Shown: positions 23,167-36,249, counted from the first letter of the stretch. The stretch is DNA of 64,000 nt from Bathynomus jamesi (GCA_023014485.1 JAJOZX010001727.1:129001-193000); one strand, 5' to 3'. Translations and numbers: made by a program. The notes: a model not told the origin generated them from the letters alone.

Positions 23167-23869
23167 TCAATTACTAATACCTTTGTTGTAATGGCTGAGC
23201 AGATGTTGCTTAAAAAGTATTTTATTTGACCAAGTTTCCGCTGCAAGACCATTAAGAGGAGAATCGTTGTTTGGCTCTGGAAATTGCACGCAGATGTAAA
23301 ACGAGTTTAGGCGAAATATCATCCAGTAAAGTAAAAGTCAATTAAAGCAAAGCACAAATAATCTACAGAAATGTATACAGAGGCTGTGTGCACTTTGTAT
23401 GCTAAAAACCATAATGACCAGGATTTTGGAAAGGCAAATATTCATTAAATATTTTCAGATTTAGTACTGAATATTGAAAGCTAAATAATTAGCAAATGGT
23501 AAATTTGTGACAAACTAATTTCATTCACCAAACATTATTCTTCGGCCAACATTCGTGACCTGAAATTTCGCACACTGTATTTCATAACCTTTGGTTTGCT
23601 TCCGCCCGAATTGCTCATTCTGACGAAAGTCAAACTTTTCACTCCACCTTAGACCTACAGTTTACCGTGGAATCCGAACCACGCCCCACCAGTAGCCCAG
23701 CGTCCTAACCACTAGGCCACCCAGGGTACCTATTTATCTACCAACCACACTCGTTGTGTGGAAGGATGAACAGCTGGGTTTTGCTGCGCGCCAGCTGACG
23801 TCACAGGGTCTCGATCCCGGGGCCGATGGATTCGTAGTCAGCGACGCTAACCACTACACCACCGAGGAA

Positions 23870-23944
<75 letters not shown>

Positions 23945-24498
23945 GTCGTGGCCGATGTCGTAACACCGCTTCCCGGAGATCAGCGAAGTTAAGCGACATT
24001 GTGTCTCTGTAATTAAAGCTGTAGGTCTCCTCCGTCATATGACCTTAGATGTTGCGAAGGAGGTTAAACGGTCCAAAAGTCCCTATCCATTTTGCTGGAA
24101 TAATAGTATTTTAGGTACACGTTCTTGTACATCGACCACCACCTATGGCATGTAGAAAATAAAAGAGAAATAATTATTTCAGCAAAATACATTGGGACTT
24201 TTGGACCACATCTGCATAATACATTGATAATCTTGGTTTTGCTTCCGCTCGAATTGTTCATTCTGACGGTCAAGCTTGTTACTCACCTTTAACCTATAAA
24301 CTTCACGTGGAATCTGAACTACGAACCACCACAGGCCAGAAATTAAAGTCCTCACCCAGACTCAATCTCACGACCTCCCGACTGGCAACTCAGCATCTTA
24401 ACCACCTGACGACCCAGGATACTCGTTTACCTCCAAACCAATTTTTTGTCTGGCTGGATGAACAGCTAGGTGGGTGAGCTGAGCGCCGCCTGCCATCG

Positions 24499-24536
<38 letters not shown>

Positions 24537-24826
24537 CACACCTTTGGTTAGCTTCCGCCCGAATTGTTCATTCTGACGAAGGTCAAGCTTTTCATTCCAC
24601 CTTAGACCTACAGTTTAACGTGGAATCCGAACCACGCCCCATCAGCAGCCCAGCGTCTTAACCACTGGGCCACCTAGGGTACCCATTTATCTACCAACCA
24701 CTTTCTTTATTGTGTAGAAGGATGAACAGCTGGGTTTTGCTGCGCGCCGGCTGCCGTCGAGTCTCGGACCCGGGGCCGATGGATTCGTAGTCAGCGACGC
24801 TAACCACTAAACCACCGAGGCGCATA

Positions 24827-24893
<67 letters not shown>

Positions 24894-25270
24894 TGGTTTT
24901 AAGTTACCAAAAATATATTTTGAATTAAGAACACTTACCCCCGAGCAATGACTGTATTGAGAGTAAAATTGCTCTGACATCGTAGGACGCCGACCATTTT
25001 TCCTTAAGAATATCCAAGCAAATGTTACCCTGAAGATCGACATTCGGATGAAAACATGGAGTAACAAATTTCACAGTTGGAGCCGAGTAAGGATAACTAC
25101 TTGGGAATTCTAGACACAACTTGAATGTTATCTTTTCATAAACCTTGGAGAGAGAAAAAAAACAAAAGTGAAGTACAATAAGTAACTATTCAGCAAAATT
25201 TTATAAAAAAAATTGTGCCGAGTTTGAATCATGGTGAGGGTAATTTTGCATTATGCGAAGTCATATGTTC

Positions 25271-25326
<56 letters not shown>

Positions 25327-25335
25327 TATATATAT

Positions 25336-25373
<38 letters not shown>

Positions 25374-27819
25374 ATGGATTTGGCTTCTGCACGATTTGTT
25401 CATTCTCACAAAGGTCAAGCCCCACCTTAGATTTGGAGCATAACATAGGACTGGATTCAACAACCTCCAAATTAGCAACCCAGTGTCTTAACCACTGAGG
25501 CTATCCAGGTGGGCAAGTTCAATATCTCGAATTCTAGCGTATGCCTCAAAATGCAGAATCAGGAACTTTAAAAAGGTAAAGAAAATTTTCAGAAATACCA
25601 ACTGATATTAGAAGAGGCTTCTCTTGAACATACCCAACTACACATTTTGAAAAATTTATATACAACTTCATACAAGTGTTCTTGTGTCTGAAAGATTCCA
25701 GCCAATCATATTTTTATTCAGAAGTATTAGGAATATTAGCTTATGCCATAGGACAAACTTAAGTATGAAATCAGTCATTGAAATCTTATAGACTTTCTAA
25801 TGTTCAGCTAAATTGTCTGGAGTTCTGCATCTGGCAAACATGCTCAGCCCAGCAATTTTGTTTCAACCAATTACAAAACATCCACTGTTGTTCAACATCA
25901 ACATACTGTGGTCATATTGGCACTTCAAAACTACTGAATCCCAGTTGTGTTACCTTAATGTCTTGCTGCAAGTTATGACAATTACATTTTTATTAACCAG
26001 ATATCCATGAAATTACAAAGATGTATTAGGGTTTGAGACCCTACTGAGAGAGAGCCAATGGTACCGCATCTATAGAGTTACCTATTTATAGCCATTTAAT
26101 TTTGTTAAAAAATGCAAATGAAATGCAGTATTAAGAAGCTATTTGAAATTAAACTACCTAGACCAAGTGCTTTAAGTAAATTAAGCACTTCTCAATTCTG
26201 ACAAAAAAATATATAAATGCTTACAGTCCCATTTGCTCCTACTATTGTTCCTATCCACTTGAATAAATTATCTCCTTCTGGGAAGGCAGAAATTCCTTCA
26301 TCTTTCCCCATCATTAAAGTCATCAGTTCATGTTGCAACCTGAAAGAGGGATAAAAAGCTATAAGACTCAGGCTTATCCATAAAATGGATTTTGTTGATA
26401 TTCAAAATGGGCAAAGTAATTAGACCTACTTGAAAGTTGTAAGTACAAATAATTAAACATGTATATTAGGGCTACTACTTAATTATGTACATCTTTTACT
26501 AACAATACATGTCCACTTAGGAATATGTTACAGGTCATATTAGTTGCAATGATGAATGGAAATTTCTTATACATTAAATTTAATACACTTTTCTTTCCTT
26601 AGAATAAATATGAACCTTATTCAATATTAAGAGTAAAAATTCACCTTTTTCTCTCACAAAGGTGGACCAAATTTTATACAATTTAATTTTTACATCACAG
26701 TAGGCCACAACACTTGTATTTTTATGTATAACAAATCTAACCATTATTTCTATGCAGCTTTCAACTCTCAAACTATGAGCAAAATTAATATACTCTTCAA
26801 GAGGTTTAAATTTTATGATGACTTGAAACTGATCTGAATTAAATAGCATACTTTATCCAAAGCCCTGTTCATTAACTTTCATCTAATGGAATAGGTACAC
26901 TTCAATCAAAAAAATTTTTTCAGGCAGGAAGGAGGGGCCAAGGGCGAATGCCCACAGAAACGCCACTCCCATAGAAGAAGAAGAGCCAAATCAAGGTCTA
27001 AGGTTTTCAAGATGCCTGAACACACTGTGTTTGAAAGATCATTTCAATGGGAAAGAGAAGATGAAGTTTAGAGGAAAGGTGGTGTTCAACAGATTGAAAA
27101 TTTGAGGAAAGGCCACAAGTGTTGCAGAAGTTTATGAAAAGTAAATCAGATAGAGGCCCAGAACATCTTAAATGGGTAGTAGCAGAACCAGCCCTGCATT
27201 CCCAGCATTGGTAGTGGAGACACTTATGGTCCACTCCCTTGGGGACTCTAAAGCTCTCAAGGTTGATGCTATTTTGTTGACATTTTTAATTTTGAAAGGA
27301 TTGTGTCGTGTGCAAGATGCATGTATGTATAATGAGGAATAGTGAGAGAAGTGCATGTATGTATAGTGAGGAATAGTGAGAGAAGTGCATGTTTGAGAGC
27401 ATGCTGGACTGCTCACAGGGTAGATGAAACATTGAAAAAGATCAGCTGAGGAGGACAGTGACAGGAGAAACAAGGAGTTCCAACACTCCCTATCTCCTGC
27501 CTAACACCCCCCCCTGGAGTACTTCCCTGGTTGATCAATGTCTACAATCTCCTCCTATATCCCAATATATTATGCACAAAGACAGCCCACATACTTTAGG
27601 CACTATCCCAAAATTTTGTTCAAATGGATTATCCCATTCCTCAGAACCATTTTCCATGCAAAGTATATTTAACATGTACTTAATCTCTGAACAACTGTTA
27701 CCTCACCTCTTAGAAACAGAATGGCAGTCCTTCCCAGTACTTGTTTTGTCTGTAGTAGACTTGTTTGGATTACTGGTCCTCCTTGGACTTGCTGAACTTG
27801 GTGCCACATTTTGAGACAT
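23167..27819 (-). CDS. UBE2C: Ubiquitin-conjugating enzyme E2 C, four exons
   Basis: Exons on the minus strand: 27819-27707, 26339-26225, 25143-24939, 23276-23167. All introns are GT-AG, the phases agree, and the total is 543 nt (180 residues plus stop), close to the usual ~179. The start MSQNVAPSS resembles the family start. Exon 2 gives [10 protein letters not shown] and [18 protein letters not shown]. Exon 3 gives [28 protein letters not shown] with the catalytic Cys (in GNICL) and the HPN motif, and [10 protein letters not shown]. Exon 4 gives [14 protein letters not shown] and the stop. In animals this E2 works with the APC/C to ubiquitinate mitotic cyclins and securin. The coding sequence looks intact. 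It is the only clear host gene here. Confidence 0.95.
23588..23872 (-). mobile_element. Composite tRNA-derived SINE, copy 1
   Basis: On the minus strand there are two tRNA-like heads. CCTCGGTGGTGTAGTGG (box A-like) is followed by a degraded box B, GGGATCGAGACC. A second one, GGTGGCCTAGTGG, is followed by GTGGTTCGGATTCC. The piece lies in intron 3 of UBE2C and abuts a long (TA)n tract. The same composite recurs at 24541-24823 and, more diverged, at 24235-24504 and 25376-25512. Confidence 0.75.
23873..23943. repeat. (TA)n microsatellite
   Basis: About 35 uninterrupted TA units between SINE copy 1 and the 5S-like fragment. Confidence 0.98.
23944..24062 (+). pseudogene. 5S rRNA-derived fragment
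   Basis: GTGGCCGATGTCGTAACACC followed by GATCAGCGAAGTTAAGC matches the 5' half of animal 5S rRNA with changes. Similarity fades after about 24000, so this is a relic, probably part of a 5S-headed SINE and not a 5S gene. Confidence 0.6.
24235..24504 (-). mobile_element. Composite tRNA-derived SINE, diverged copy
   Basis: Shares TTCCGC-CGAATTGTTCATTCTGACG and the TGGAATCTGAAC segment with the other copies, but has a different middle and ends next to a (TA)n run at 24506-24534. Confidence 0.6.
24541..24823 (-). mobile_element. Composite tRNA-derived SINE, copy 2
   Basis: Nearly colinear with 23588-23872, including both tRNA-like heads (complement of CCACTAAACCACCGAGG and CCACTGGGCCACC). It is followed by a (TA)n tract at about 24826-24890 inside intron 3 of UBE2C. 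Confidence 0.75.
25264..25371. repeat. (AAT)n followed by (TA)n microsatellites
   Basis: About 18 AAT units and then about 20 TA units, in intron 2 of UBE2C. Confidence 0.97.
25376..25512 (-). mobile_element. Partial tRNA-derived SINE
   Basis: GATTTGTTCATTCTCACAAAGGTCAAGC and AACCCAGTGTCTTAACCACTGAGG-type blocks match the second tRNA-like unit of the copies in intron 3. It begins next to a (TA)n tract like the others. Confidence 0.6.
27307..27390. repeat. Short tandem repeat in UBE2C intron 1
   Basis: GCATGTATGTATARTGAGGA followed by ATAGTGAGAGAAGT occurs twice with a ~35-bp period, and a third partial copy follows. The rest of intron 1 (26340-27706) shows nothing else that I can name. Confidence 0.75.
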
Positions 27820-29697
27820 TGATACCAGTGTAAATTGGTATAAGCACTACAACCTTAGTAAACTGCTTAGTATCTTGTCAAACTGAATTAGTTTAATTAA
27901 GAAAACTACACCAGTTAGCTATTGTCTAAGGTTAAGAATAACTTAGTCAGTCCAGTTAGTAATAAACTTGCCAATTACTTTAACTAGATACTTTTTTAGA
28001 TATAAACCTCCAATAAAGGATCTGAAAAAGCAGACACACATTAAAAAAAATGTAGGCCTATTTACAAAATGGACTACTTTTAATTTAAGTTAACATGTAT
28101 GAAAAATAAAAGTTTTATTGAGATTCATAACACACAATCTGCAGGCCATCCCTTCAATGATCCTATTGTCTTCAGAAAAAGAAAGGAAAAGCATTTTTAA
28201 ATAGAAATACAGTAGTGCCTTCTTTAGAGCATGTTTGTTTAGTACAATTTTGATATAGTGCAATTGGCATCTCAGGACAAATTTTTGTTAAATAAATAAA
28301 TAAATACTGTACTGAACATAGTGTGTGATTGGATTTTGCAGCTTAACTCATCATCAAGGTGAGTAGAATTGAATAGATTCAAGTTATTTGAGTTTTATAT
28401 AAACATACATTGTGAATGATGACAGTGCACCATGTGCATTTTTGCAGGCTTTTGTTTTGTTTACATTTGTGCTGGCCAATCACCATCTGACATCATCTGT
28501 TCAATTGTCAGGCACCATAGAGTAAAGTTATTTTCACTTCATTTCTCATGCAAAATTAATATTTAATAGTAAATAAGGGAAAAATAATTTCTCGTGTAGT
28601 AAGCCCCAACTTTGACCCACATCTCTGTCAATTTAAAGGAGGAGCTACATCAGAGATGGGCAAACCAACCAGCTTGCTCCAAAACAATTTATGGCAAGTG
28701 ATGCTTTACTTTTACATTGTATTTATTATTATTTTCACTATCTGGATTCATGAGGTTTAGATTGCAATTTCATTTCAGAAATAAGCCAACTTCAGTATTA
28801 AATTAAATTTATTTAAACTTATGAAGTCCAAGAGTTTAATTTTATTTGGGATATATAAGCAGAGATTTAAAACTTGGTTTAAGCATAACTTTATTAAAAT
28901 TTGTAAAATAGCTTACTTGGTACAAATGGTCAAAGTTTACATTTTATTTCAATTAATAGGGCCTAGACTTAACAATTAGGTGAATAATTTCTATATTAGT
29001 AATTGCTTCCATTGGGAACCAACTTGTCTATATTTCAAGTGAAAAGTTTCAGCCAAGAAAAAAGTTGAGAAACTAGTTCAGACTTACAAGAACCTTAGAG
29101 ACTAATTCAGATTGGTAAGGAGCTGCAGGTCATTATCACCAGTTTTTTATTTAGCTACATTTACACATTGCCATATTCCCATTGAATATAAATTAAAGGA
29201 AAAACATTTTAACAGTAAATAAAATACCATAACAGCACAAGGACTTTCCCAAAGCACTCATACTCAATGCATCAAGCAAGGGTTTTAACTCAAATTACTG
29301 TAAAATTCCAAGTGCCAGACATGGTTCAGAGAGTTCATAGGCCTAATCGCTAACCTAACCAATCTAATTTAACATATTTCCAAGCTATTATGAACCATCT
29401 CCAAACTGCATCTGGCACCTAGGATTTGGAATTTCACCCAAATTCCTTGCACCTGACCCATCAGGTGGGAGTTAACCTCATTAACATGAAATCAAAATAT
29501 TATGCACAAGAATCTTTCATATTGTGGGAGTGTCACAATTTGGAAAGCAAGAATTTTTTCCTAAATTGGAAGCATCATCATAGGCACGATATAGATATGC
29601 TTGAAGGTATGCAATGTAGGGCAACCATTACATTTGGAAAAACAAAGCCACAAGTTTGGGCTTATCAAGGTTATCCAAGTCATAAACTAGTTTATTT
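27820..29697. other. Upstream of UBE2C, no gene recognised
   Basis: AT-rich. The UBE2C promoter should lie at the low-coordinate end just above 27819, but no distinctive element was seen. Open frames in this stretch are short and have no recognisable motif. Confidence 0.4.
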
Positions 29698-30475
29698 CAG
29701 GGCTGTGGAGTCGGCACATAAAAAACCGACTCCGACTCCTCAATTTTTTGTCTATCCAACTCCGACTCCGAAGGTATATTAATTCTAAATCTGCTATGAT
29801 GATAATTACACAAGAGGCATTTCATCACCACCACGTGAAGCATCATCATCTGTGGTCATTGTTACGGTAACTTTGTAGTAAAGAATCTTGTAAGTGGTGC
29901 TTGTCATTCAGTAGATTTCTGATCTTTTGTTAACTTTGAAGTAGTTGGAAGGTTTTTATTACTATCTTTCTCAATGACAACTTCTAAAATTTTGGGATGG
30001 AAACACTGCAAATGTCTTTTCAAATTTGATGCTCTGGTTGGTGCATTTTTATCAGAGCCAGTAAAACCACTGATTTTTGCTTCACATAATTTTTCATCAT
30101 CATCATCATCTATCATACACTGACACACAAAATGTTTCCCATCTGTGGTTATTGTAAAATATTAAAAAACTGCAGACTTTGTTGGAAGTGTCTTTGCCAT
30201 TGTGAAAGGGGTTTTAGATTTGAAAGTTAAAAACTTATGAAATTTAGAAAGAACTCGAAATTAAATAAGCATTAAAAATAAAAAATATTATCTGAAAAGA
30301 AAAAATGAATTAATGGCATTAGTGTCTGAAATGGAAAACATTGTGTTTATTATTTAAGTGGTTTAACCACCATAGCTGCCAGTGATATCACACACAAAAA
30401 CATATTTTATTAAAATTTATATTGAGGTCGGAGTCGGAGTCGGAGTCGATACATTTTTACCGACTCCGACTCCAG
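29698..30475 (-). mobile_element. Internally deleted hAT element keeping a BED finger
   Basis: The left end is CAGGGCTGTGGAGTCGG followed by (GACTCC)-type repeats; the right end is a decayed GACTCCGACTCCAGC. On the minus strand a BED zinc finger starts at 30201 and is cut by one in-frame stop. The finger pattern is C-x-C, then DKNAPTRASNLKRHL and H-x5-H. It matches the N-terminus of the hAT at 58800-61449. The catalytic part is absent. An exact duplication was not found, so the right boundary is approximate. Confidence 0.7.
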
Positions 30476-32340
30476 CACCACCACCACTCTACTACTTTAT
30501 GACTAAATGGGTATGGTATACAGGAAGTCCCTGAATTATGACATTCCACTTTCAACATTTTTATATTATATTGTATAGCTACTAGGTTTGACATATGTCA
30601 CTGCTATACCAGACTTACAACACTGTTTGACACCAAGGAGTTAGTTTTTTTGGCAGAATGACAGAATTTCAGGTAGTTGTTACAAAGAGCTATGTCATCA
30701 CAGATTTTTAAAAAAATGTTATGTAGTAGCTACCCATATAAAATAATTTTTATAAACTTTTAACTGTAAAAATAGTTGGTGATCGATAATATTTTAAGAG
30801 AAATTTCAAATTTACAATTTTTTACCTTATTTTCCTATTAAATATGCTTTCTAGACCTCTGTTGGGAACATAACTCCAATTTATAACATTGTGGCCATGG
30901 AAAATTATGTTCTGAGTTACAACAGCAACTTGCAACATATTTTCCAAGAACACACCCCTGACATAAATCAGGGACTTGCTCTATTTAGTTTTGAGATGAT
31001 GATGTATGCAGGGAAATATGATAATGATGTTCAAGCTGTTTTCTGGTTTAGACAATATAGATTTAACTTTTTCTTGTTAGAGTCTGATGGAAACTCAAGG
31101 ACACGAAAATTTGAAAACACATTTGTAGACTGGATCTATAAAAATACTTTAGTCACTCAGAGTACAGCAATCCCTCCCTGTGGTTCACAGCACGCAGTTT
31201 CGATATTGCACTGTTAATACTTTATGCCCATTCTTTACTTATAGCACTATTTGCACAAGTTCATTTTGTTAAAATAATAATAAAAATATGTGCTCACATA
31301 ATAAATATAACAAAAACACATCATAATCACACTTAAATTTAAGTAAAACCATATTAAACATTAATAACATACTGTATAATAAAAGAAAAACCTGTAACCA
31401 TGCTTGAATCCTTTTTTAAAGCAAAACCTTCCACCTCTGCCAAAGAAAAACCAGTAAGTGTTGAATCCACTCCTCCAAGAAGTCCAGACAGCTGTTCTTC
31501 ATTTGACAGATTTGATGTCCATGAAGCTGTGTAACTCCTGATCTTATTTTGATATGTTCTTTTATACATTTTATATGCCATTTTATTTTGTGTTTACACT
31601 AAACATGTCTTTGTAATAAAGTTGTCACTATTTACTATGTTTCTGTTCATCATTTAGTAATTAGGGATCAAATTAAAATCTTTTACATTTATTTATTTTT
31701 CCGAAGAAGGAATTAAAGTTATATGGGAATACTGATTTCACTTAGTGCTCCAATTTCACAGAACCAATTAAGAGTGCTAAATGAGGGATTGCTCTCTAGA
31801 TTTTTGGAATGACTTGCCATATATGGTATGGTATGTAGTAGCTCAAGTAGGTTACCTCAGTAGCTTTGTAAATAGTTTAAGGATAATTAGACAACTTGAA
31901 ATTAACATTTTTCAAAATCAAATGATAAAATATAGATTAGCTTCAGATCATTCACTGGATAACTTTGATAGGCCCAAATGGCTTCATGTTCTCCAAATGC
32001 AATATATTATAATTGCAAAAATTTTATAGATTATATTCTGAATGATGAAGGAAATAACTAACCTAGAATGACCACCTAACCTAGTGTAGCCCCTGACTAG
32101 GAAAAAAAACACATTATGCCCGACAAGTCTGGCATAATTTTATGATATGGACCAAGATTCAGCACATGATCCAGCGTAATATCATGTACCAAGACTCAGC
32201 ACATGCTGAGATGGGTAAACTCAACACATGGCATGCACCATTGCCACCAGGTAAGCTTGGTGCATGTGTAAAAAAATGTGTTATTCAATGCCCAGCAACC
32301 TATCAATTACCCACAATTACCTGTGTGCCAGCTAGTAAAA
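30476..32340. other. Unassigned sequence before the nested stack
   Basis: Mostly AT-rich. A 75-codon frame at 31354-31581 (minus) has a non-repetitive composition (WTSNLSNEEQLSGLLGG) and could be an exon of an unknown gene, but no family was recognised and no partner exon found. Other frames here look random. Confidence 0.35.
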
Positions 32341-33075
32341 CTTATGACTAGAGACCGGATTTTGCCCCTTTTGCCTTTTTTATTCCCGTTTATAGATTCA
32401 TAGGCTTCTTTTAGAGAAATCCATTTTGGGACTGTGGGATGTATATAATTAAATGTTATAGTGCCTATAAATGCCTATTTTGATGGTTAGTGCCTAATTT
32501 TAAAATACGTGCCTATATATGCCTTTTTAATTTTATTGTACTAAGTAAAGCAAAATAACTCGCATTTTTTTGAAACTTGTAGGCCTAAATAGGGCAGGGG
32601 ATGGAAAAACCGAGGCTAGTCCTGATGCAACCAGCACAGCCAATCAGATCACAATACGTCATTGTGACGCGTTCAGCCTCAATCATTTTGTTTGGTGCGT
32701 GCAACGTGGTGTCTTTGTTCAAGTGCTTTTGCTAAATAAAATCTCACGTTTGTGCTTACGGCTTTTTTTATAAGTGAGAAAAAATGCCTAAGGACAAGAC
32801 AATTTTGGACGGGTGCCAGGGACCATAACCAAGCTGGAGGAGAGAGGCCTGCCATTTGTTGAAGCAGTGGAAATAGTTCAAAATTTAAGGAAGGAGCTGA
32901 GCCAGGTTCCTGGTAACGTAGGGAAAGAAGTGGTAGCAAAATTTGAAAATGTTCTCAGACACAATCCTGGTTGGCAAACCATAGTGAACGTTTCAACAGT
33001 GTTCAAAGGAGTGTCAGGAGGTTCTGGACTTTGAGCCAAGCGAATTAGCACCTTTGAAGTTCGCACCAATTACGT

Positions 33076-33543
33076 TGTTGGTTTTCGTCGTCGTCGTCGT
33101 TGGGCCTAGGCAAGCTACGGCTTGGGACCGTAGCGCATCTATCCGGTATAGGTTAACCTGGATGATGTAGCCATAAGCACTGCCGCTGGTTAAGTGCCAA
33201 CCAGTGATTATCTCACTAGCCGTATTGAGTCCGTTAGGCGAAACTGCGACAGTACCAAGGATGGAAAATATAACCCTTGGATTTCTATTATTTATTTGCA
33301 AAATGGACATGGTATTAGATTAAAATAATTATTTGAATATAAATAATTAACTGACAATTGTGATATATAATTAATTATGTTTACATACAATAAAATAATA
33401 CAGTATACATAAAATTAGTATTAATGTGGTTTACAATTGAATTATGATGGGTAACTAATTTAAAATGAATTTATAGCTATTCCGAAATTCAAGACGGTAA
33501 AATTAACATTTATCTTGAAACTAAAATAAGAGTATTCACTACA
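33076..33543 (-). repeat. gypsy-1 3' LTR
   Basis: Plus-strand sequence TGTTGGTTTTCG to ATTCACTACA. A purine-rich run (complement of CACTCCCCCACCAGAGAGG at 33544-33562) just inside it fits a polypurine tract. Confidence 0.92.
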
Positions 33544-33810
33544 CACTCCCCCACCAGAGAGGAAGTTCAAAGAGTTCCGAATGACACAGATTTCCCCTGG
33601 ACCTTTTTGGTAGCTACATGTACCTCGCTTAACCCTTTCGCTCACCGTGTCCACGTTTGAGGACACCATATTTATTGGCTCTAAAAATGACTAAATGGTA
33701 ACTATTCTTCAGTCACTCAACGTTGACATGGAAACCAACCCTACAGTTGCCCAATAAATCCATAAAAAGAATACTTCAACTAAATTCTGTGTTTGTGTGC
33801 AAAAGCAAAG

Positions 33811-34366
33811 ATGGCATCGGCTAACTCTGGAGCAAGTGCTGGTGAGTACATTTTTCAATCCACATGCATCATTTTCATTACAGAGTTTTGATTGAAATAA
33901 ATATAAGAATATGCTGGAAGGGGTTTGAATTTTATGTAAAGAAAGTGTAGTGAACTTTATAACAATTATTATATATGAAAGGGACGCGTATTTTTCGATG
34001 TCCCGTATGTGGACATCATGAGCTAAAGGTTGCACGTGAAATTTTAGAGTGTGGAATTCGAAGTTAGCATAGTGAAACAAATGTTGTTTATATCACCACG
34101 CCTGCACATAAACAAACAATAACATGCATACATACATATACATATATGCTTACATACATACAGAATACATACATACATATATGCTTACATACATACATAT
34201 ACATATATGCTTACATACATACAGAATACATACATACATACATGCATACATACATACATGCATATATACATACATACAATAGTGAGATAGTGTGCGCAAG
34301 CAATTTACAAGAACTTTCAGGAGTGTCTCTCTCTCTCTCTATATGTATATATACTCTCCTCATTTA

Positions 34367-34433
<67 letters not shown>

Positions 34434-36249
34434 TATTCTTATTCTAGGTGATGAGAGTTCTTCCAATGTGCGTTCTTCGCGCAGTACATCTCGAGGACGT
34501 CATGTGGCATATAATGATATATTGAGATACTTAGAAGATCTTGGTTCCGAATTCGAAGATTTATCTGATGAGGATGATGCCCTGGACGTGTACCAGCCAT
34601 CTTCTGGTTGTCGTGAAGAATTGGAAAATGAAGAACACTCAGGAAATGAATCACTGCAAGAGGAATTGCTCTATGATGTTCAGGCAAAAAAGAAGGCGCC
34701 TGCTTATCAATGGACTCATCGGCAATTTGAAGCACCGCAAACAGAATGGACTTACACCTCTTCATTGGTTGATAAGTCTGATTGGTTTCCATGCAGGTAC
34801 TTCAAACAATACTTTCCTGATAATATGTTCGAAGAGATAGCTACTCAAACAAATATTTATTCTGTTCAGTGCAATAGGCCTTGCGTAAACACCACTGCAA
34901 ATGAAATTAGGACACTATTTGGGATTCATATCCATATGGGAACTTTGGGGTTTCCGAGAGTTGCTATGTATTGGACACCAAGTTGTAGGATTCCTCTGAT
35001 TGCTGATAACATGAACTTGAATAGGTTTTATGCTCTTAGAAGTAATTTGCACTTTGTCAATAATATGGAAAATGATGAAGGAAGAAAGGAGGATAGACTT
35101 TGGAGAGTTAGGCCTATTCTAGATGTTTTCAAAAAGGGTTGTTTGACTTTACCATTAGAGGAGCATAACTGCGTAGACGAGATGATGATACCATTCAAAG
35201 GTCAAGTAAGTTTCAAGCAGTACATAAAAAGTAAGCCAAAACCTTGGGGAATCAAGGTTTTTGTTCTCTGTGGAACTTCTGGGATAGTTTACAACTTCTT
35301 TGTTTATCAAGGCAAAAGCACCCCAGTGTCGGATACTCTGAGAAGTGCGTATGGTCTTGGAGCGGGAATTGTTTTGGAACTAGCAAAAATAATGCCAAGC
35401 AATAATAACTTCAAGTTATATTTTGATAACTTTTTCACGGGTCTTCCTCTAATAACAAAACTACGAGAAAGGAAAATCTATAGTGCTGGTACAATACGTA
35501 AAAATCGGAACGCTAAATGCCCTCTCGGGACAGATAAAGAAATGAAAAAGAAGGGAAGGGGGACGATTGATGAAATCAAAGAAAAATCTAATGAACTGGT
35601 GGTAGTAAAATGGGTTGATAACAATATTGTGCAGTTAGCTTCTTCATTTGTTGGCAAACGTCCCGTAGTAATAGCAAAAAGATGGGATAAATCATCAAAA
35701 CAGCATGTCTCTATAAACTGTCCTCAAGTAGTACATGCCTATAATCAGCACATGGGGGGTGTCGACAAGATGGATTTCCTGGTGTCTCTCTACAGGAATA
35801 ATATTCGATCAAAAAAATGGACTTTGCGGGTAGTATTCCATTTCGTTGATGTGGCAGTATGTAATGCTTGGCTTGAGTACAAAAAGTACTCAACCGAGCC
35901 AATAAAGAACCAGATGGACTTGCTTGCATTCAGATGCAACATTGCTGAGGCTTTAATTCTTCAGAATCAAATAGCAAAGCGTACTCCGGGACGTCCAAGG
36001 ACAAGCACAAACATAGAGAATAACCATGGAGGAACCATGCGCCAGCGCAATATTCCCTCTCGCCGTCTAGTTAGTGATGTACGCTATGATAACGTGGCAC
36101 ATTGGCCTGAAGCCACTGAATCAGCAAATGCTGCAAGATGCAAAATGGAGGGATGCAAAGGGAAAATGAGAATAGTTTGTTCCAAATGTAAGATTCAATT
36201 ATGTCTTCTAAAAGAGCGGAATTGTTTCAAAATATTTCATGTAAAATAA
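33811..36249 (+). CDS. piggyBac-like transposase, two exons
   Basis: Exon 1 is 33811-33841 (MASANSGASA, donor G|GTGAGT) and exon 2 is 34448-36249 (acceptor TTCTAG); the split Gly codon joins in frame to give 610 residues. An acidic N-terminus (EFEDLSDEDD) is followed by the DDE_Tnp_1_7 core. Likely catalytic aspartates are CVDEMM (codon at 35176), LYFDNFF (35425) and GGVDKMD (35764). The C-terminal Cys-rich domain has CKMEGC, VCSKC, LC and CF-x2-FH. The enzyme would excise and insert at TTAA without footprints. The exon-2 frame also opens at 34429 inside the intron, but the upstream ATG plus good splice sites is the better start. No lesion was seen. Confidence 0.9.
34115..34438. repeat. (CATA)n and (TA)n microsatellites in the piggyBac intron
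   Basis: CATACATA-type repeats with three TATGCTTACATACATACA blocks at 34130-34280, then (CT)n and a (TA)n tract at 34367-34430 that ends just before the predicted splice acceptor. Confidence 0.95.

Noticed and set aside
23756..25478. ORFs made of YIYIYI or NNNN runs
   Set aside because: Translations of (TA)n and (AAT)n microsatellites.
30520..30890. Possible Tigger-like MITE starting CAGGAAGTCCCTGAATTATG
   Set aside because: No complementary right end and no target duplication could be found.
30891..31217. 108-codon plus-strand ORF as a host gene
   Set aside because: No recognisable motif and AT-rich random-looking composition; nothing supports it beyond length.
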